A stretch of 64,000 nt of DNA from Lasiosphaeris hirsuta (Eukaryota; Ascomycota; Sordariomycetes; Sordariales; Lasiosphaeriaceae): assembly GCA_030549175.1 (NCBI GenBank), contig JAUKUA010000001.1:6200001-6264000 (forward strand), given 5' to 3'. A model generated the notes under the pieces. It was given only the letters and a program-made list of their open reading frames with translations, searched no databases and was not told the origin of the DNA. The translations under genes were made by a program, and so were the position numbers. Below, one piece after another: positions 24,498-40,041 of the stretch. How positions within the stretch are numbered: position 1 is the stretch's first letter; each line of letters starts with the position of its first letter.

Positions 24498-26358
24498 ATG
24501 GCAACTGCATCAGTATCAACCCCCCTCAGGTCCCATGCGGGCATTTTCTCAACCCGTACCGCCGGCGGGCGGATGCCCTTGACGCCCTCGCCTCGCCAAC
24601 GCTCTATCCCGGTGAACCTGAACTCCTCTCCGTTCACCCCCGATAAGTCGAGCCACGACAGCCAGCGAGCATCCTCCAAGTCGGTGTACGGCGGAAACTT
24701 GACAGCACACCTCCACCGGTCATCATCCAAAACCCACCACCGTGATTCGCCCAAGTCCAACATCGCCCGCGGTGTTTCGACCCCACGGAAGGCCCTCGAG
24801 CTCGGTGTATCCGACTTCACTCTCACGGGCACTGGTGTATACACCAAAACCCCGTCCAGCGCCAAGCCGAAGAAAGGGTCCCTCAAGCAGAAGTCGGCCA
24901 AGACTACCATCAACTATGCCGCAGATCGCTTCATTCCAAACCGCGGAGCGAGCTCTGCCATTGCCCATGTCGGATCTGGAAAGCTCGACTTTCAAGAGAA
25001 GCAGCGACCCAAGCCCGGCAGCAGCGAGGCCTCAACACTCCTTGCCTCAGCTACCGATGATGCCATCGCTGCTCTGGAGTCGCTGAGCATTGAGGACGAA
25101 GAATCAACCTCGTACTCGCGGCCATCGCCCAACACTGTGGCGTACCAGGATTCACTTGCCAACGCGTGCGGTGTTAGCCTTAATACTCGCATCCTGCAGT
25201 TCAAGCCCGCGCCTCCAGAGTCCTCGAAGCCCATCGACCTCCGCCAGCAGTACAATCGCCCTCTGAAACCCGTAGCTGCAACCGCCGCCCAATTCAGACG
25301 TCGCGTTGCGACCGCCCCCGAGCGCGTTCTTGATGCCCCCGGTCTCATTGACGATTACTATTTGAACCTGCTCGACTGGAGCTCCAACAATCAGGTCGCT
25401 ATTGGCCTTGAGCGTAATGTCTATGTTTGGTCTGCCGATGAGGGCTCGGTCAGCTGCCTTCTCGAGGCTAGCGCCGACACCTACGTCAGCAGCGTGAAGT
25501 GGTCGGGCGACGGAGCCTACGTCGGCGTTGGTCTTGGCACAGGCGAGGTTCAAATCTGGGACGTTGCTGAGGGCGTCAAGATCCGTAGCATGTTTGGCCA
25601 CGATACCCGTGTCGGCGTTATGGGCTGGAACAAGCATCTCCTTTCCACCGGTGCGCGGAGCGGGCTCGTCTACAACCATGACGTCCGCATCGCCGAGCAC
25701 AAGGTTGCCGAGCTTGTCTCGCACACCTCAGAGGTCTGTGGTTTAGAATGGCGTTCAGATGGCGCTCAACTTGCCACCGGTGGCAATGACAACCTCGTCT
25801 CGATCTGGGATGCGCGATCCCTTGCCGTCCCCAAGTTCACCAAGACCAATCACAAGGCGGCTGTCAAGGCTCTTGCATGGTGCCCTTGGAACACGAACCT
25901 GCTGGCAACCGGTGGTGGCTCGTACGACCGCCATATCCATTTCTGGAACACAACATCTGGCGCTCGGGTCAACAGCATCGACACTGGCTCCCAGGTCACT
26001 AGCCTCCGATGGAGCCCTCACTACCGCGAGATTGTCAGCTCAAGCGGCTTCCCCGATAACTCCCTCAGCATCTGGAGCTACCCAACTCTCGTTCGCAACG
26101 TCGAGATCCCTGCTCACGAGAGCAGGGTTCTCCACAGCTGTCTCAGTCCCGATGGTCAGATGCTGGCCACAGCAGGTATGCCTAACTCCAAGCACCCTGA
26201 TAAATATGTCCATATTTGCTAACCCCTTTCACACAGCTGCCGACGAGAGTCTGAAGTTCTGGAAAATCTTTGAGAAGAAGGCCGGCGCTGGTGCGAGCGC
26301 TGGAGGCGTGGGAGCCTCGGGCAAGGCCGAGCTCAGCAAGCAGATGACAATCCGCTAA
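24498..26358 (+). CDS. CDC20: APC/C activator Cdc20
   Basis: Two exons, 24498-26175 and 26237-26358, giving 599 residues. The protein recruits substrates to the anaphase-promoting complex and is the target of the spindle checkpoint. Features in order: a disordered Ser/Thr-Pro-rich N-terminus with several SP/TP sites; the C-box DRFIPNR at 143-149, which contacts the APC/C; NTRILQFKPAPP and LRQQYNRPLK, typical of Cdc20 before the propeller; then seven WD40 repeats (about 285-585), including DDYYLNLLDWSS, VYVWSADEG, VCGLEWRSDGAQLATGGNDN and VSIWDARS. The C-terminus is the dipeptide Ile-Arg, the IR tail that docks on APC3. Conserved DDYYLNLLDW and the IR tail favour Cdc20 over Cdh1. The second exon supplies the last blade strand and the IR tail. 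Reading into the intron gives a stop after 15 codons. Confidence 0.93.
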
Positions 26359-27458
26359 AGGGCCCATCCGATAGCGGTCATCTATCAACAGATGGATGGT
26401 CCGCGGCCGCGAAGGTCAAAACCAAGACGACAACACTAACCCAACGGTAGGTATGAACGATTCCTTTTGGAAATCATCGTTTGGGATTCCTGTTATTTGG
26501 TCATTTCGGCGCGGAGTTGGGGAGTTCTGGGCTCGCCCGCAATGCGGTTAGGAGGGACCCTGACGCAGGAATGAATGCATGCTTGGTTATGAATTATGGA
26601 ACGGCACAACAGGAGATTGTGGGCTGGGAAGCGCCAAACAGAAAGTAACAGGTCACATCAGATTGGTACTGGTACCCCATATTGTAGTATAATAATTGTA
26701 GGACAACTGGAAGGATAATTCTGACATGGTAAAAGTGCCTGCCGTGCTGCCATACCCGTCGTACTGGATCGGCGCCCGAGAGAAAAAAAGAAGCAGGGTG
26801 CCCAGTGATCTTCAGCACGCTCCACCTCCACCTCCGGACATGTCCCTGTTGTGGCCAAGTGACAGGCTCAAGATGCCAGGTGCAAGCACAAGTGCCGGTC
26901 CGGCGCTATGCCCAAAGTGGAAATCGAGGCTGGTGGGTGCGGCTGTTAGGCGTCGAGCTGACTAAGCTGGCCTGGAAACCTTCAAAGCAAGACTGGCACT
27001 GTCTTTCAACTTACCCGATACATCTCTCACAAGCAACGAGCGTCTCCCCAAAACTGTGGCGCACCACTACAAATCCCGAGGTACAGCGTCTCACGATCTA
27101 GAAATACAAATCCACGGGTTTAGAATGCAACGAACGGCACTGCATATTTAGTGAGCGAAGTTTTTTTGAGCGGCAGACGGCGGTGGTCTTTTTCTCGGAG
27201 TTTCACACTCGCATCAACCACGCCCAGCTCCACCGGATATCGACCACCACCCCGCGATCGCGTGCGCAACCCCCCGAGTCCAATAGCCGGCCGAGCAGTC
27301 CGGACGTAGAGTTGGGTAACAGCAGGCCGTGGGTGGTCGAGGATTGGCGCGACGCCCAAATCAAGGCAAAGCAAAAAGAAGGAGACCGAACTCGCGAAGG
27401 AACCACAACATCCTAGCCACTCCCCCGCGACTCTATCCCCGTCGCAATAACCGCCAGG
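26359..27458. other. Intergenic region, TOA1 promoter
   Basis: 1.1 kb between two co-directional genes. It contains the cdc20 3' UTR and the TOA1 promoter/leader. No coding frame is supported. Confidence 0.5.
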
Positions 27459-29244
27459 ATGTCGAACACCACCGTCGGCGGGGTCTACGAACACATTATC
27501 CAAGAAGTCATCAATGCCGTGCGCGTTGATTTCGAGGAAAATGGCGTCGACGATGGCGTCCTCGAGGAGCTGAAAAAGGTAAAATCATGACACTCTTTTT
27601 CTTCGTTTGCCTCGTTTGCTCCTTTCCCTCCAGACCTTCCACGACTTGCTCTGCTTTTTTTTCCTGTTCCGTCTGCATCGGCTCCATCTTCACTGTTTCC
27701 TCGCTCGCATCTCGAGAAGAAAAAAAATACCGGTCGATAACATGGGTGTCGCAAGGTCGGCTCGAGAGGCGACAAAACGTCAGACTGCTGGAGCGGTCGC
27801 TGCTTGCTGCCTAGCCTCTGGAACACGAGAGGGGTGGAGAGCGTCTGGGTTTGGGTGGGCGACGGGGCGTCTTTAGGGTCTCTTTTAAGTCGTAGGGCGC
27901 CCTGCTGAACAATCCCGCTCTTCGCTTCCGATTGGACAGCTCCAATTGGAGATCACGTGCCCCCCTGTACGAACACAGAGCTCCCAGCTTCCTCCCGAAC
28001 ACACTCCACAAATTTCAGCACAACCAGCGCTAATACACTGGCAATAGGGTTGGCAACATAAGCTCTCTCAGCTCAATGTCGCTCAATTCCCATGGGATCC
28101 TAAGCCCGAGCCGCCGCCCCCGGCTCCCCCGGTCCAAGCCAGCGCTCCGCCCCCGGCTCCCGCGCAGCAGCCGCAACAGCAACCCCCCAGCAATTACGCC
28201 CAGGCTACCCTAAGTCCACAAGCCTCTGCCCAGCCTGTCTCGCTTCCCGGAGGTTCTCATCCCAACGGAAATGGTGTTGCCATCAAACCTGACCCAGGAA
28301 TGCTCAAGAATGACCCCGTCATCAAGCAAGAGCCCGGCCTGGCTAATGCCCAGGGCCCGGCTGGCCACTCTGTCTACAACAACACTGCCAACCCAGGCCG
28401 AGGTATGGCTGCCCAACGGGCTGCACAGGCCTTGGAGAGCCAGTATGGTCCACGGGCCGCAGCATCAATCAATGCCATCCACATGGGCTCACAGCTCAAC
28501 ACGGCCCATCAGCCCCAGCAGGGACAGCGCCTGGGCCAGGCACCCCAGCAAATAAATCAGCAGCAGATGAGCCAGCAGCAGATGAACCAGCAGCAGATGA
28601 GCCAGCAGCAAATGAACCACCAGTACCGCCAAGGGGTCATGCAGCAGCGGCCCCAGCCTCAGCAAGGTCCTCATCCAGGCACTTCGAATGGTCTCCCAGC
28701 AGCTCAGGTCGATGGATCGAGTGACGGGTTTGAGGGCATCTTGATGCAAAGGGGTCCTGATGGGCGTCCCGTGGAGATGGGACGAGTCGAGATCGACAGC
28801 ATCATCCATGCCCAGATTGCAGCTAGAGCCAAGCAGATGGAAGGCGGTGGCCTGATGCTCCCACTCAAGGAGGCCACTCGCCATCGCGGTACTGCGAGCA
28901 AGAAGAGTGGTACTGGCAATCCATCGCAAGTTGATGGCCCAGATGATGATTTCAAGGACGAAGACCTTGATGATGACGCCATCAACTCTGATTTGGATGA
29001 CCCCGATGATGACAAGGATGATGATGAGGACGATGACGACTCAATGGGTCACATGATGCTTTGCATGTATGACAAAGTGCAGCGCGTCAAGAACAAGTGG
29101 TGGGTGAACAGATATATTCCTCCATGTCTTTGATAGACACATGCTAACAACCATGACAGGAAGTGCACCCTCAAAGACGGTGTTCTCACAGTGAACGGTC
29201 GCGAATACGTCTTCCACAAAGCCACTGGCGAATACGAGTGGTAG
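27459..29244 (+). CDS. TOA1: Transcription factor IIA large subunit
   Basis: Three exons: 27459-27578, 28048-29099 and 29160-29244, giving 418 residues. TFIIA stabilises TBP on the promoter for RNA polymerase II. The N-terminal helical bundle (MSNTTVGGVYEHIIQEVINA, then VDDGVLEELKK, WQHKLSQLNVAQFPWD) dimerises with the small subunit. The long middle is Pro/Gln-rich and carries the pentad repeat QQQM[S/N]. An Asp-rich acidic stretch (about 355-385) precedes the conserved C-terminal beta-barrel segment MLCMYDKVQRVKNKWK, CTLKDGVLTVNGREYVFHKA, TGEYEW. Intron 1 is 469 nt, the longest in the window. The acceptor before GGTTGGCAACAT restores the frame. The last intron splits the Trp codon of KNKWK, which fixes the GTGGGT donor. 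Confidence 0.93.
28558..28617 (+). repeat. Four 15-bp tandem units coding QQQM[S/N]
   Basis: Four copies of a 15-bp unit (CAG CAG CAG ATG A[G/A]C), alternating Ser and Asn at the fifth codon, with one CAA in the last copy. It lies in the disordered linker of TOA1 and is a likely length polymorphism. Confidence 0.9.
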
Positions 29245-30493
29245 CCTGACCGCATCCCCATCAACATGCATCCTACCCCTGTTTGTATAAGTAAAACCTA
29301 CGACGATTTATCCTGAGACCACCTCATCCAGCTAATCACCAATTCCTATTGCCTGGGAGTGGTGCATTAGACTATCATTCTTGGCACCTATGCTCCAGCC
29401 TGTTATTTCCTCCTTGGTGGTAGGAGGGACAGGAGCAAAGGATGGGATTGCCGAGGTTTTTTTTTTCTTCTTTTCTACGCTACAGAAGAAAAAAAAGACA
29501 GATGTTTGGGACGGGTTTCTCCCTAACGGTGCTAGTTAGCTGGGCTTCTCGTTTTCTTGCGCCGCTGCGTTACTGGCTGTCAGTGCGCAATCAACAACGC
29601 ACTTTATTTTCTGGTCATTGGGAGAGATAGCTTCCGGTGCGGCGCTAACAGGATGGGGAAGAAGAACACTGAAGGTCAAAAAGAGAGACATGGCCCAATC
29701 TGATCTTCGCATAACAGTTCTTTCCCAGGCTCCGTGTTTATCACCCGGCCTTCATGAGGTTCAATGCAAGAGCCTTAATCAAAGAACTTTAGGAGCAAAT
29801 ACCACACAGACAAGCACCCAGTTAGTAGCCTAGGTACGCAATGAAATGTGTAGAGCCCCGAGGCATGTCCAACTATCCAGTGATCATTGTGCTACTAAAT
29901 CCAGTCATGTCATACGGAGCCAACGGAAATAAACTGATAAGCTTGGTTCCGGGCGTGGGCCGAGTCTAGCTATATGTTGTTACCAGAAGATACTATTTCT
30001 TACATTATTTATTGATCGCTGCTACCAAATCATATGCTACTACTCTAGGCTGAGAGGAAAACTAAGGTAGACAAGAGTTCCCTCGCCAAGGCCTTATGGT
30101 CGAGGGGATACTGGTTGTATGCGCATGCATGTTGCACGTGTCTTCTAGCATGTCTGAGAATAGCAGAGCTGGGGATAGTACGGGAAGGTCCCGCTGGGAT
30201 AACAAGAGAAAGAAACGCCGGGTTTTTCCTGCTGGTGCCCTTGTCCGCCCCCGTCCGAGATACAAAAATCAAAGTAGGAAAAGGAGAAAAACGAAAATGT
30301 CTTTTCACACATTTGCTATTACAATATGATTCGCCTATGGCAGGGACGATCAAATCCCTTCGTTCCACTCGGACCATCATGACTGATACCGATGGTACTC
30401 AAGCGACCCACCATTCCCCAAGGTAAGAACCTCTCGGCGCAGCATCGGTCGCTTAGCCATCGGCCGATTAACAGCATGGGCACTGGTGCCCTC
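29245..30493. other. Convergent 3' intergenic region
   Basis: 1.25 kb between the stops of TOA1 (+) and PEX13 (-). It contains T- and A-runs around 29458-29500. No gene is supported. Confidence 0.5.
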
Positions 30494-31983
30494 CTAGGAG
30501 TAAAACTGTGACTTTTGAAAGCTCTCGGCAGTAACGTCTCCAACCTTGGTAGAGGGAACGGGTGGTGCAGCGGCCTTTGGCTTGCCCAGCGCACTTGGGG
30601 CGCTGACAGTGCTTGTCAGTGAATTTGCTCTGCTGCTCTCGCTGGCAGGAGTGTTCTTGATGGCAGCAACGGGTTGGTTGGGTTTGCGCATGACTTCGAG
30701 AAAAGTAGCTGGCAGATAGCCGATGCGACCATCGCGGGCGCGACACCTCCACCACTCGCTCGGGTTTCCGAGCGGGTCGCTCTTACTAAGAACGGCTACT
30801 AGATCGCCCTTGTGCACATCGAGATCGACGCCCTGGACAACAGCCTGGCCCTGGGTAGCGGGGGAGAAGTCGTACAGCACGCGACAGAACTCAAGCTTGG
30901 ATGGATCGATGGGCTGCTGCTGTGCCGTTACGAGCTGACGTCGGCGCTCATCTTCCTCCGCGTTGGCGGCAAGAGAGCGGATGATTTTGCCCATGATGAA
31001 GGGCAAACCGAAGGCCGCCAGCAGGAAGAAAAGGAGTGGTTTGCGGCTGGGCTTGGGAGGTCCGCCCTCGGAAAGGGGATTCTGCCGCCCCTCAAAGCGC
31101 GCGAAGGCGGCAGGTGTTAGAGCAGTGGCATCCACAGGTGGTGGCCTGCCAGTGATTTTCGCAATCAGAGTACGGATCCAGCGCATAAGTGTGAATATGC
31201 CCAACACGGATCCGAGGGTGTCCCGGAGATTCCCAAACTGTTCGGCTACGGCCACCATAGCTTAAGGTTAACAGTTAGCAAAGCCACACCAGAATATCAA
31301 GACATACGGAACCACATACCAAAAAAGCTCGAATGTGTCGCCATATATGTGCTCTCGAGCATTTGCGCGAAGCCGCCAAACGCACCAACCACGCCTTCGA
31401 GCATCTGGAAAGTCGCCTGCGTGCTCATGTTGAAGCGGTTGGTGAGGCTCTCCGGATTATTAGGGTCGCCGGGCCCAGCCATGCCCGGCATCGCCCCGGG
31501 CATTCCCCCATACATGCCTCCGTACATCCCCCCCATCCCACCCATGCCTCCCATGCCACCCATTCCGCTCATTCCGCCGTAGCCCCCATAGCCCCCCAGC
31601 ATGCTGCCGCCGTAGCCGCCAAGACGCGAATAGGGCGCGCTGTAGGGTGATGAATATGATGAACCGTAGCCAGCGTACGGGGCGGCTCCGACCCCTCCGA
31701 GTGGCCTGCTGTAAGCTGCGGCGTTTTGATTGACGGCGGCGGCGAGGGATGCCGGCCTCTTGGGTATTGCGGGGGTTGTGGAGGAAGTCATTGATGTGTT
31801 GGGTGTTGATGTCATTCCGGGTAATGGCGTCGATGAGGGCGCGAGGGTTGCTATGACGTCGGTTAGTCTTTGGCTGCTGCTTCAATTGTTGCGACGTGAC
31901 ATGACACAACAAGGGGGGGGGTGCGCACATGAAGTGGCGGACGCTGCGCCCGGTCGTTCCCACGGCTTTGGCGGCGATGCCAT
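30494..31983 (-). CDS. PEX13: Peroxin 13, peroxisomal docking complex
   Basis: Three exons: 31983-31929, 31850-31320 and 31260-30494, giving 450 residues. Pex13 is a peroxisomal membrane protein which, with Pex14, receives the cargo receptors Pex5 and Pex7. The N-terminus starts MASPPKPWERPGA, the conserved fungal Pex13 opening supplied by the short first exon, followed by a Ser/Thr/Pro stretch. A Tyr/Gly/Met-rich region (repeated GGM, with YGGMYGGMPG) lies at about 95-150. Next come the conserved helical part NRFNMSTQATFQMLEGVVGA and AMVAVAEQFGNLRDTLG, a hydrophobic segment KPLLFFLLAAFGLPFIMG, and a C-terminal SH3 domain with CRVLYDFSP (ALYDF equivalent), KGDLVAVLSK, EWWRCRARDGRIGYLPATFLE. 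Both introns fall in phase 1 and give an uninterrupted protein. The last residues are SQFYS. Confidence 0.93.
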
Positions 31984-33058
31984 GGCTCTCAATCTGGTTT
32001 CGTCGGATGCCAGTCGGTTCTCACAGAGGAGATGGCGGGTGTTTGTTGTGATGAATCGATGGCAAAGGGGTTGGCGGGTGGTGCTTGGCGAGTTGGCGAG
32101 TTGGCAGCGGGTCTCCGGGTCTCGACCCGTTTGCGGCAGCCCACGCGTCAGCGACAGCGGCAGCAGATACGTGCGGCGACTCTCGAACGCTACGCTATGT
32201 TACGGATTGCGCTCGTCAGGATGCAAAATGCCTCGCGAGGCCGTTGGCTTTCGTCGAAGGTCAAAGTTGCGGCTGGGAGGAGTGGAGAAAGACAGGTGAT
32301 GGGCAGCGACGTCCTCAGGCTGGTGAACCTCGGTATTCCGCTGCGTCGATCACTTGCCGATGCATTAGACCGGGCAACCCTGGTTTTGTTTGGCGGGTAA
32401 ACCGCGGGAGCAGTGGGCTCCCGCCTCCACCCTTCCCCCCCCCCCACAAGCACATGCGGAAGTCGTGACCCGACAACACACCAGCAATCTTGGTTTTTGT
32501 CCGTCAGCCTCGGATGCCGCCCAGGAAGAGGTACTCGCATGCAAACTTTCCATTTCAATTGTCACTCTTTGTATGGTCCAAATTCTGGCCCATATTCATT
32601 CGATATGGACCTCGTTACTCAATCGCAGGCTACGAGGTCAGGCAATCGATTTGTAACACTGGCAGCCAGTGCTTGAACACAATACCGTCGGCGACGGCGA
32701 TGGCGACTACCTCCCTGAGGTACATATCATGCGAGTAGCCTGCAGCAGTGGCCACCCCAGAGCAGACGTGGATGCTCTAACTCATAGGTCCCGCTGCGAT
32801 GACTGGGAGTAATTCAACCAACGCACTAATAAAACAAACCATGGTTGGTTCTAGTGTCCTCGTACTTGGGTTCCTGGTCAGGAGCCCTTCAAGCTCGAGT
32901 CGGGAATAAACTCGATGCTGCTCTTAGGCTGCATCTTTGGTAATAAATCGCAATTGCATTCTCTCAGTGCCGTTACCGAAACTAGAACCCCACTCCCCTT
33001 CCCTTTCCCCCCCTTTTCACCTTGATACATGTGTGCAAAGCGTTTGGTGATGCCTATC
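31984..33058. other. Intergenic region, PEX13 promoter
   Basis: 1.07 kb upstream of PEX13 and downstream of the ER Hsp70 stop. A C-rich tract lies near 32436-32447. No coding frame is supported. Confidence 0.5.
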
Positions 33059-35794
<2,736 letters not shown>

Positions 35795-37077
35795 GGTATC
35801 AATCGAGTTGGTACTTGGTGGTATCTTTGTTGTTTTTTAACGTTTATGCCCCTCTTCATGGATTCTTGCCGTGGTGATGAGGTTGTAAGTGGGAATAAGG
35901 CGAGAGAGATGCAAACGGTAGGCAGGCAGACCAACGCCGCATAAGTGTTTTATCAACCTCAGGTTTATCTTTTTCCTTCTACTGTGGTCTACGGAAATGT
36001 ATCTCTTTTCCTTCGATGCCAGGCATCTGCCGACCTTCAGCATGTCCACCGAGTCGCGAGAAGACACATCTCACTAACCTTGCCGCCCAAGCCACCAAGA
36101 TAAGGGCTCGGATTTCAAGGGGTCAGCAAGTCGCAGGCATTACTGAGGACACCGTTTGTACTCCGCAGTCTTGATCGTCCTACACCCCTCCCCCCCGGCT
36201 AAGCGCTTCGTATTTGGGGGGTGACTCGTCGGGCCGGGAGGATGGGGCTCTCGCATTCCTCACCAGTCCTCGGATAGGAGGCCTGATGCCGGGATCTGTG
36301 GGCGAACATGGACACGGAATTGTATTTCTATAGTCTCTGGCTTGGCTATCAAACCAGCACCACCTACTATGCCCATTTGAAACCCCAACATGGATGGCTA
36401 AGGGAGCCTGTATTGAACAGCCAGTCTCATTAAAAGAGCAATTGAAACATCACAACACAGCATAAGGTACCTTTATACTTTACTGACGACGGAACAAGGT
36501 GTGACGCTACAGCAAAATTCGAGGCACTTATGATACGAGATATCTGGGTCGTCAGCGAAACGAATCCAACGTGATGGCCCAAACGTTCGTTACCTAGTGT
36601 GGGTGTTTGGTCTGTTTTCAACTGGCTGCGCTCAGGGGCTGATGATGTGAGTCACCACAGCGCGCCAAGCAACGTGTTCTTTGCAACTCGGAACAACTCC
36701 TGATGAATTTTGCAACAACGCGACATGACGTCTTTGACTGAGAAAACTGTGTTTTCTTCTCGCATGAAAGTAGTTGACTGGCATTGATGAGTCAATCAGC
36801 AATGAAGCCCCCACCCCCTGGTGGTTATTTCGGCCGAGCCGATAGCTCCAAGATCGATATCACCAGGTCGTAATGAGGAAACAAGTGCCCCTTGGTGCCT
36901 TCGAGCATGAGTTCTAATGAATTAAATATTATTATGCCGTCCCCTTAGGCGCTGTGTCTTTCTGTGCGAGGCAATATCAGCAAGGCCAAGAGACGTGCTA
37001 AAATTCTATGTACAAGAAGAGGGCGCAACCAACGCGCCAGGTCATGAATTTGTCTTTTTCTCATGCTCGTCAACGCC
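35795..37077. other. Intergenic region, ER Hsp70 promoter
   Basis: 1.28 kb upstream of the Hsp70 ATG, and including the 3' flank of CYP51. I looked for heat-shock or unfolded-protein-response elements and found no clear match. No coding frame is supported. Confidence 0.5.
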
Positions 37078-38799
<1,722 letters not shown>

Positions 38800-40041
38800 C
38801 GTGCTAGCGTGGGCAGTAACAGCCAAAGAGCAAATCCAGAGACGGGGGATACGAAGGTTGGGAAGAGGGCGTCTGTTGCCAAATCTAAGCACGAGGTGCT
38901 GATGAGCGGCTCCTTATAGCGGGACCAAAATCAAGGAGAAGCAAATGTAATCTCGACTTGTCAAACGAGCGAGAGGAAAAAGTGAACTGTAGCCCCTGCC
39001 GGCCATGCGAGCCATGGCCCAGGCATTCAGTTGCAGTGAATTGGCACACCCCATTCGCCCAATGCAGTCAGCTAGCGTAGGTACAGCTGGCCCGAGCCAA
39101 TAAAAATCCTGGCTCGTATTCGGATTCAGGGGATGCTTTGGAGCCTTTCCAGGAATCGCCCGATAAACCAAACGTAAACGTCCGTCTCTCAACCCATCAA
39201 ACCAAGCTCATCTGATGATGCAAGGGCGGTCTCTATCGTGAAAAAGCCACCGAAACTATTCTACCGATTTTATCTCGTTGCCAGACATTGTAATTCAACC
39301 GCGATGCTACATCTCAACTTGCAAGAAGCTGTGTATAAATATGTAGCGCCAATACGGAATAGGATGATGCCATTTCCCAATTCTTGCATGCTACTTACTG
39401 CGCTTGGCGTCTCTTCGTACCAGGTACCGTATTCGCCTTGCGGGCCCTTTCTTTAGTCCTTTCCTTTGCATGGGGGTTTCTCCCCTGGGACAAGGGGAGG
39501 GGAAATCCACGATCCGTCTCACACCCAGCTCCAACTCGGCACCTTCCGTCACATCTTCCAACAGCTCCGCCACACATTTTACACATTTGCCCCTCCCTTC
39601 GCATTCGGGTCGAGCCCCCTCCATTCGCATTCAGGGAACCCCTCAGCTTTCAGCTTAGGTCTGACAGTAGCTCAATCTAGCGAGCATCACTTGCCGCGCT
39701 ACGCGGATGAGCCGTCTCTTGTCTCGCCAGGCGGAATAGAGAACATCATAACATCGAGGCGACGCTGTAGTTGAAATATTGATTCTAGATTTCTTGCTCT
39801 TGCGAGCGTATCAGCAGCTCTCTTACATGCTAAATATATGAGCACAGACATGGCAAACAAAAATAGAAAACATATGCGTTGATGCGTGGTGGTATCGTGC
39901 CCAGAAAACAGCCCTCTCCCCACTCTTACTCCAGGCCCCTTTGCCAATAACGCCGTCCCAGATGCTGATTAGATGCTCGTGCTCGTCACCCGTCCCCAAA
40001 AGGCCTCCCTGGTCTCTTAACGGTCTGGGTTGACCAGTATT
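38800..40041. other. Intergenic region, CYP51 promoter
   Basis: 1.24 kb between the CYP51 start and the stop of the downstream minus-strand gene. It holds a weak CGAA-type element. Several open frames at 39384-39774 run in conflicting phases and are not supported. Confidence 0.5.
39113..39122 (-). promoter_or_regulatory. CGAA-type repeat upstream of CYP51
   Basis: On the coding strand this reads CGAATACGAG, about 315 bases before the CYP51 start: a CGAA followed two bases later by CGAG. The Zn2Cys6 sterol regulator described in Fusarium is reported to bind an element with two CGAA repeats in CYP51 promoters. This site keeps one exact copy and one with a single change, next to an inverted CCAAT (39098-39102). 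The role is inferred from resemblance only. Confidence 0.2.

Noticed and set aside
38800..38892. Longer CYP51 N-terminus from an upstream in-frame GTG
   Set aside because: CYP51B proteins start MG[IL]LQE at the downstream ATG. The upstream residues match nothing in the family.
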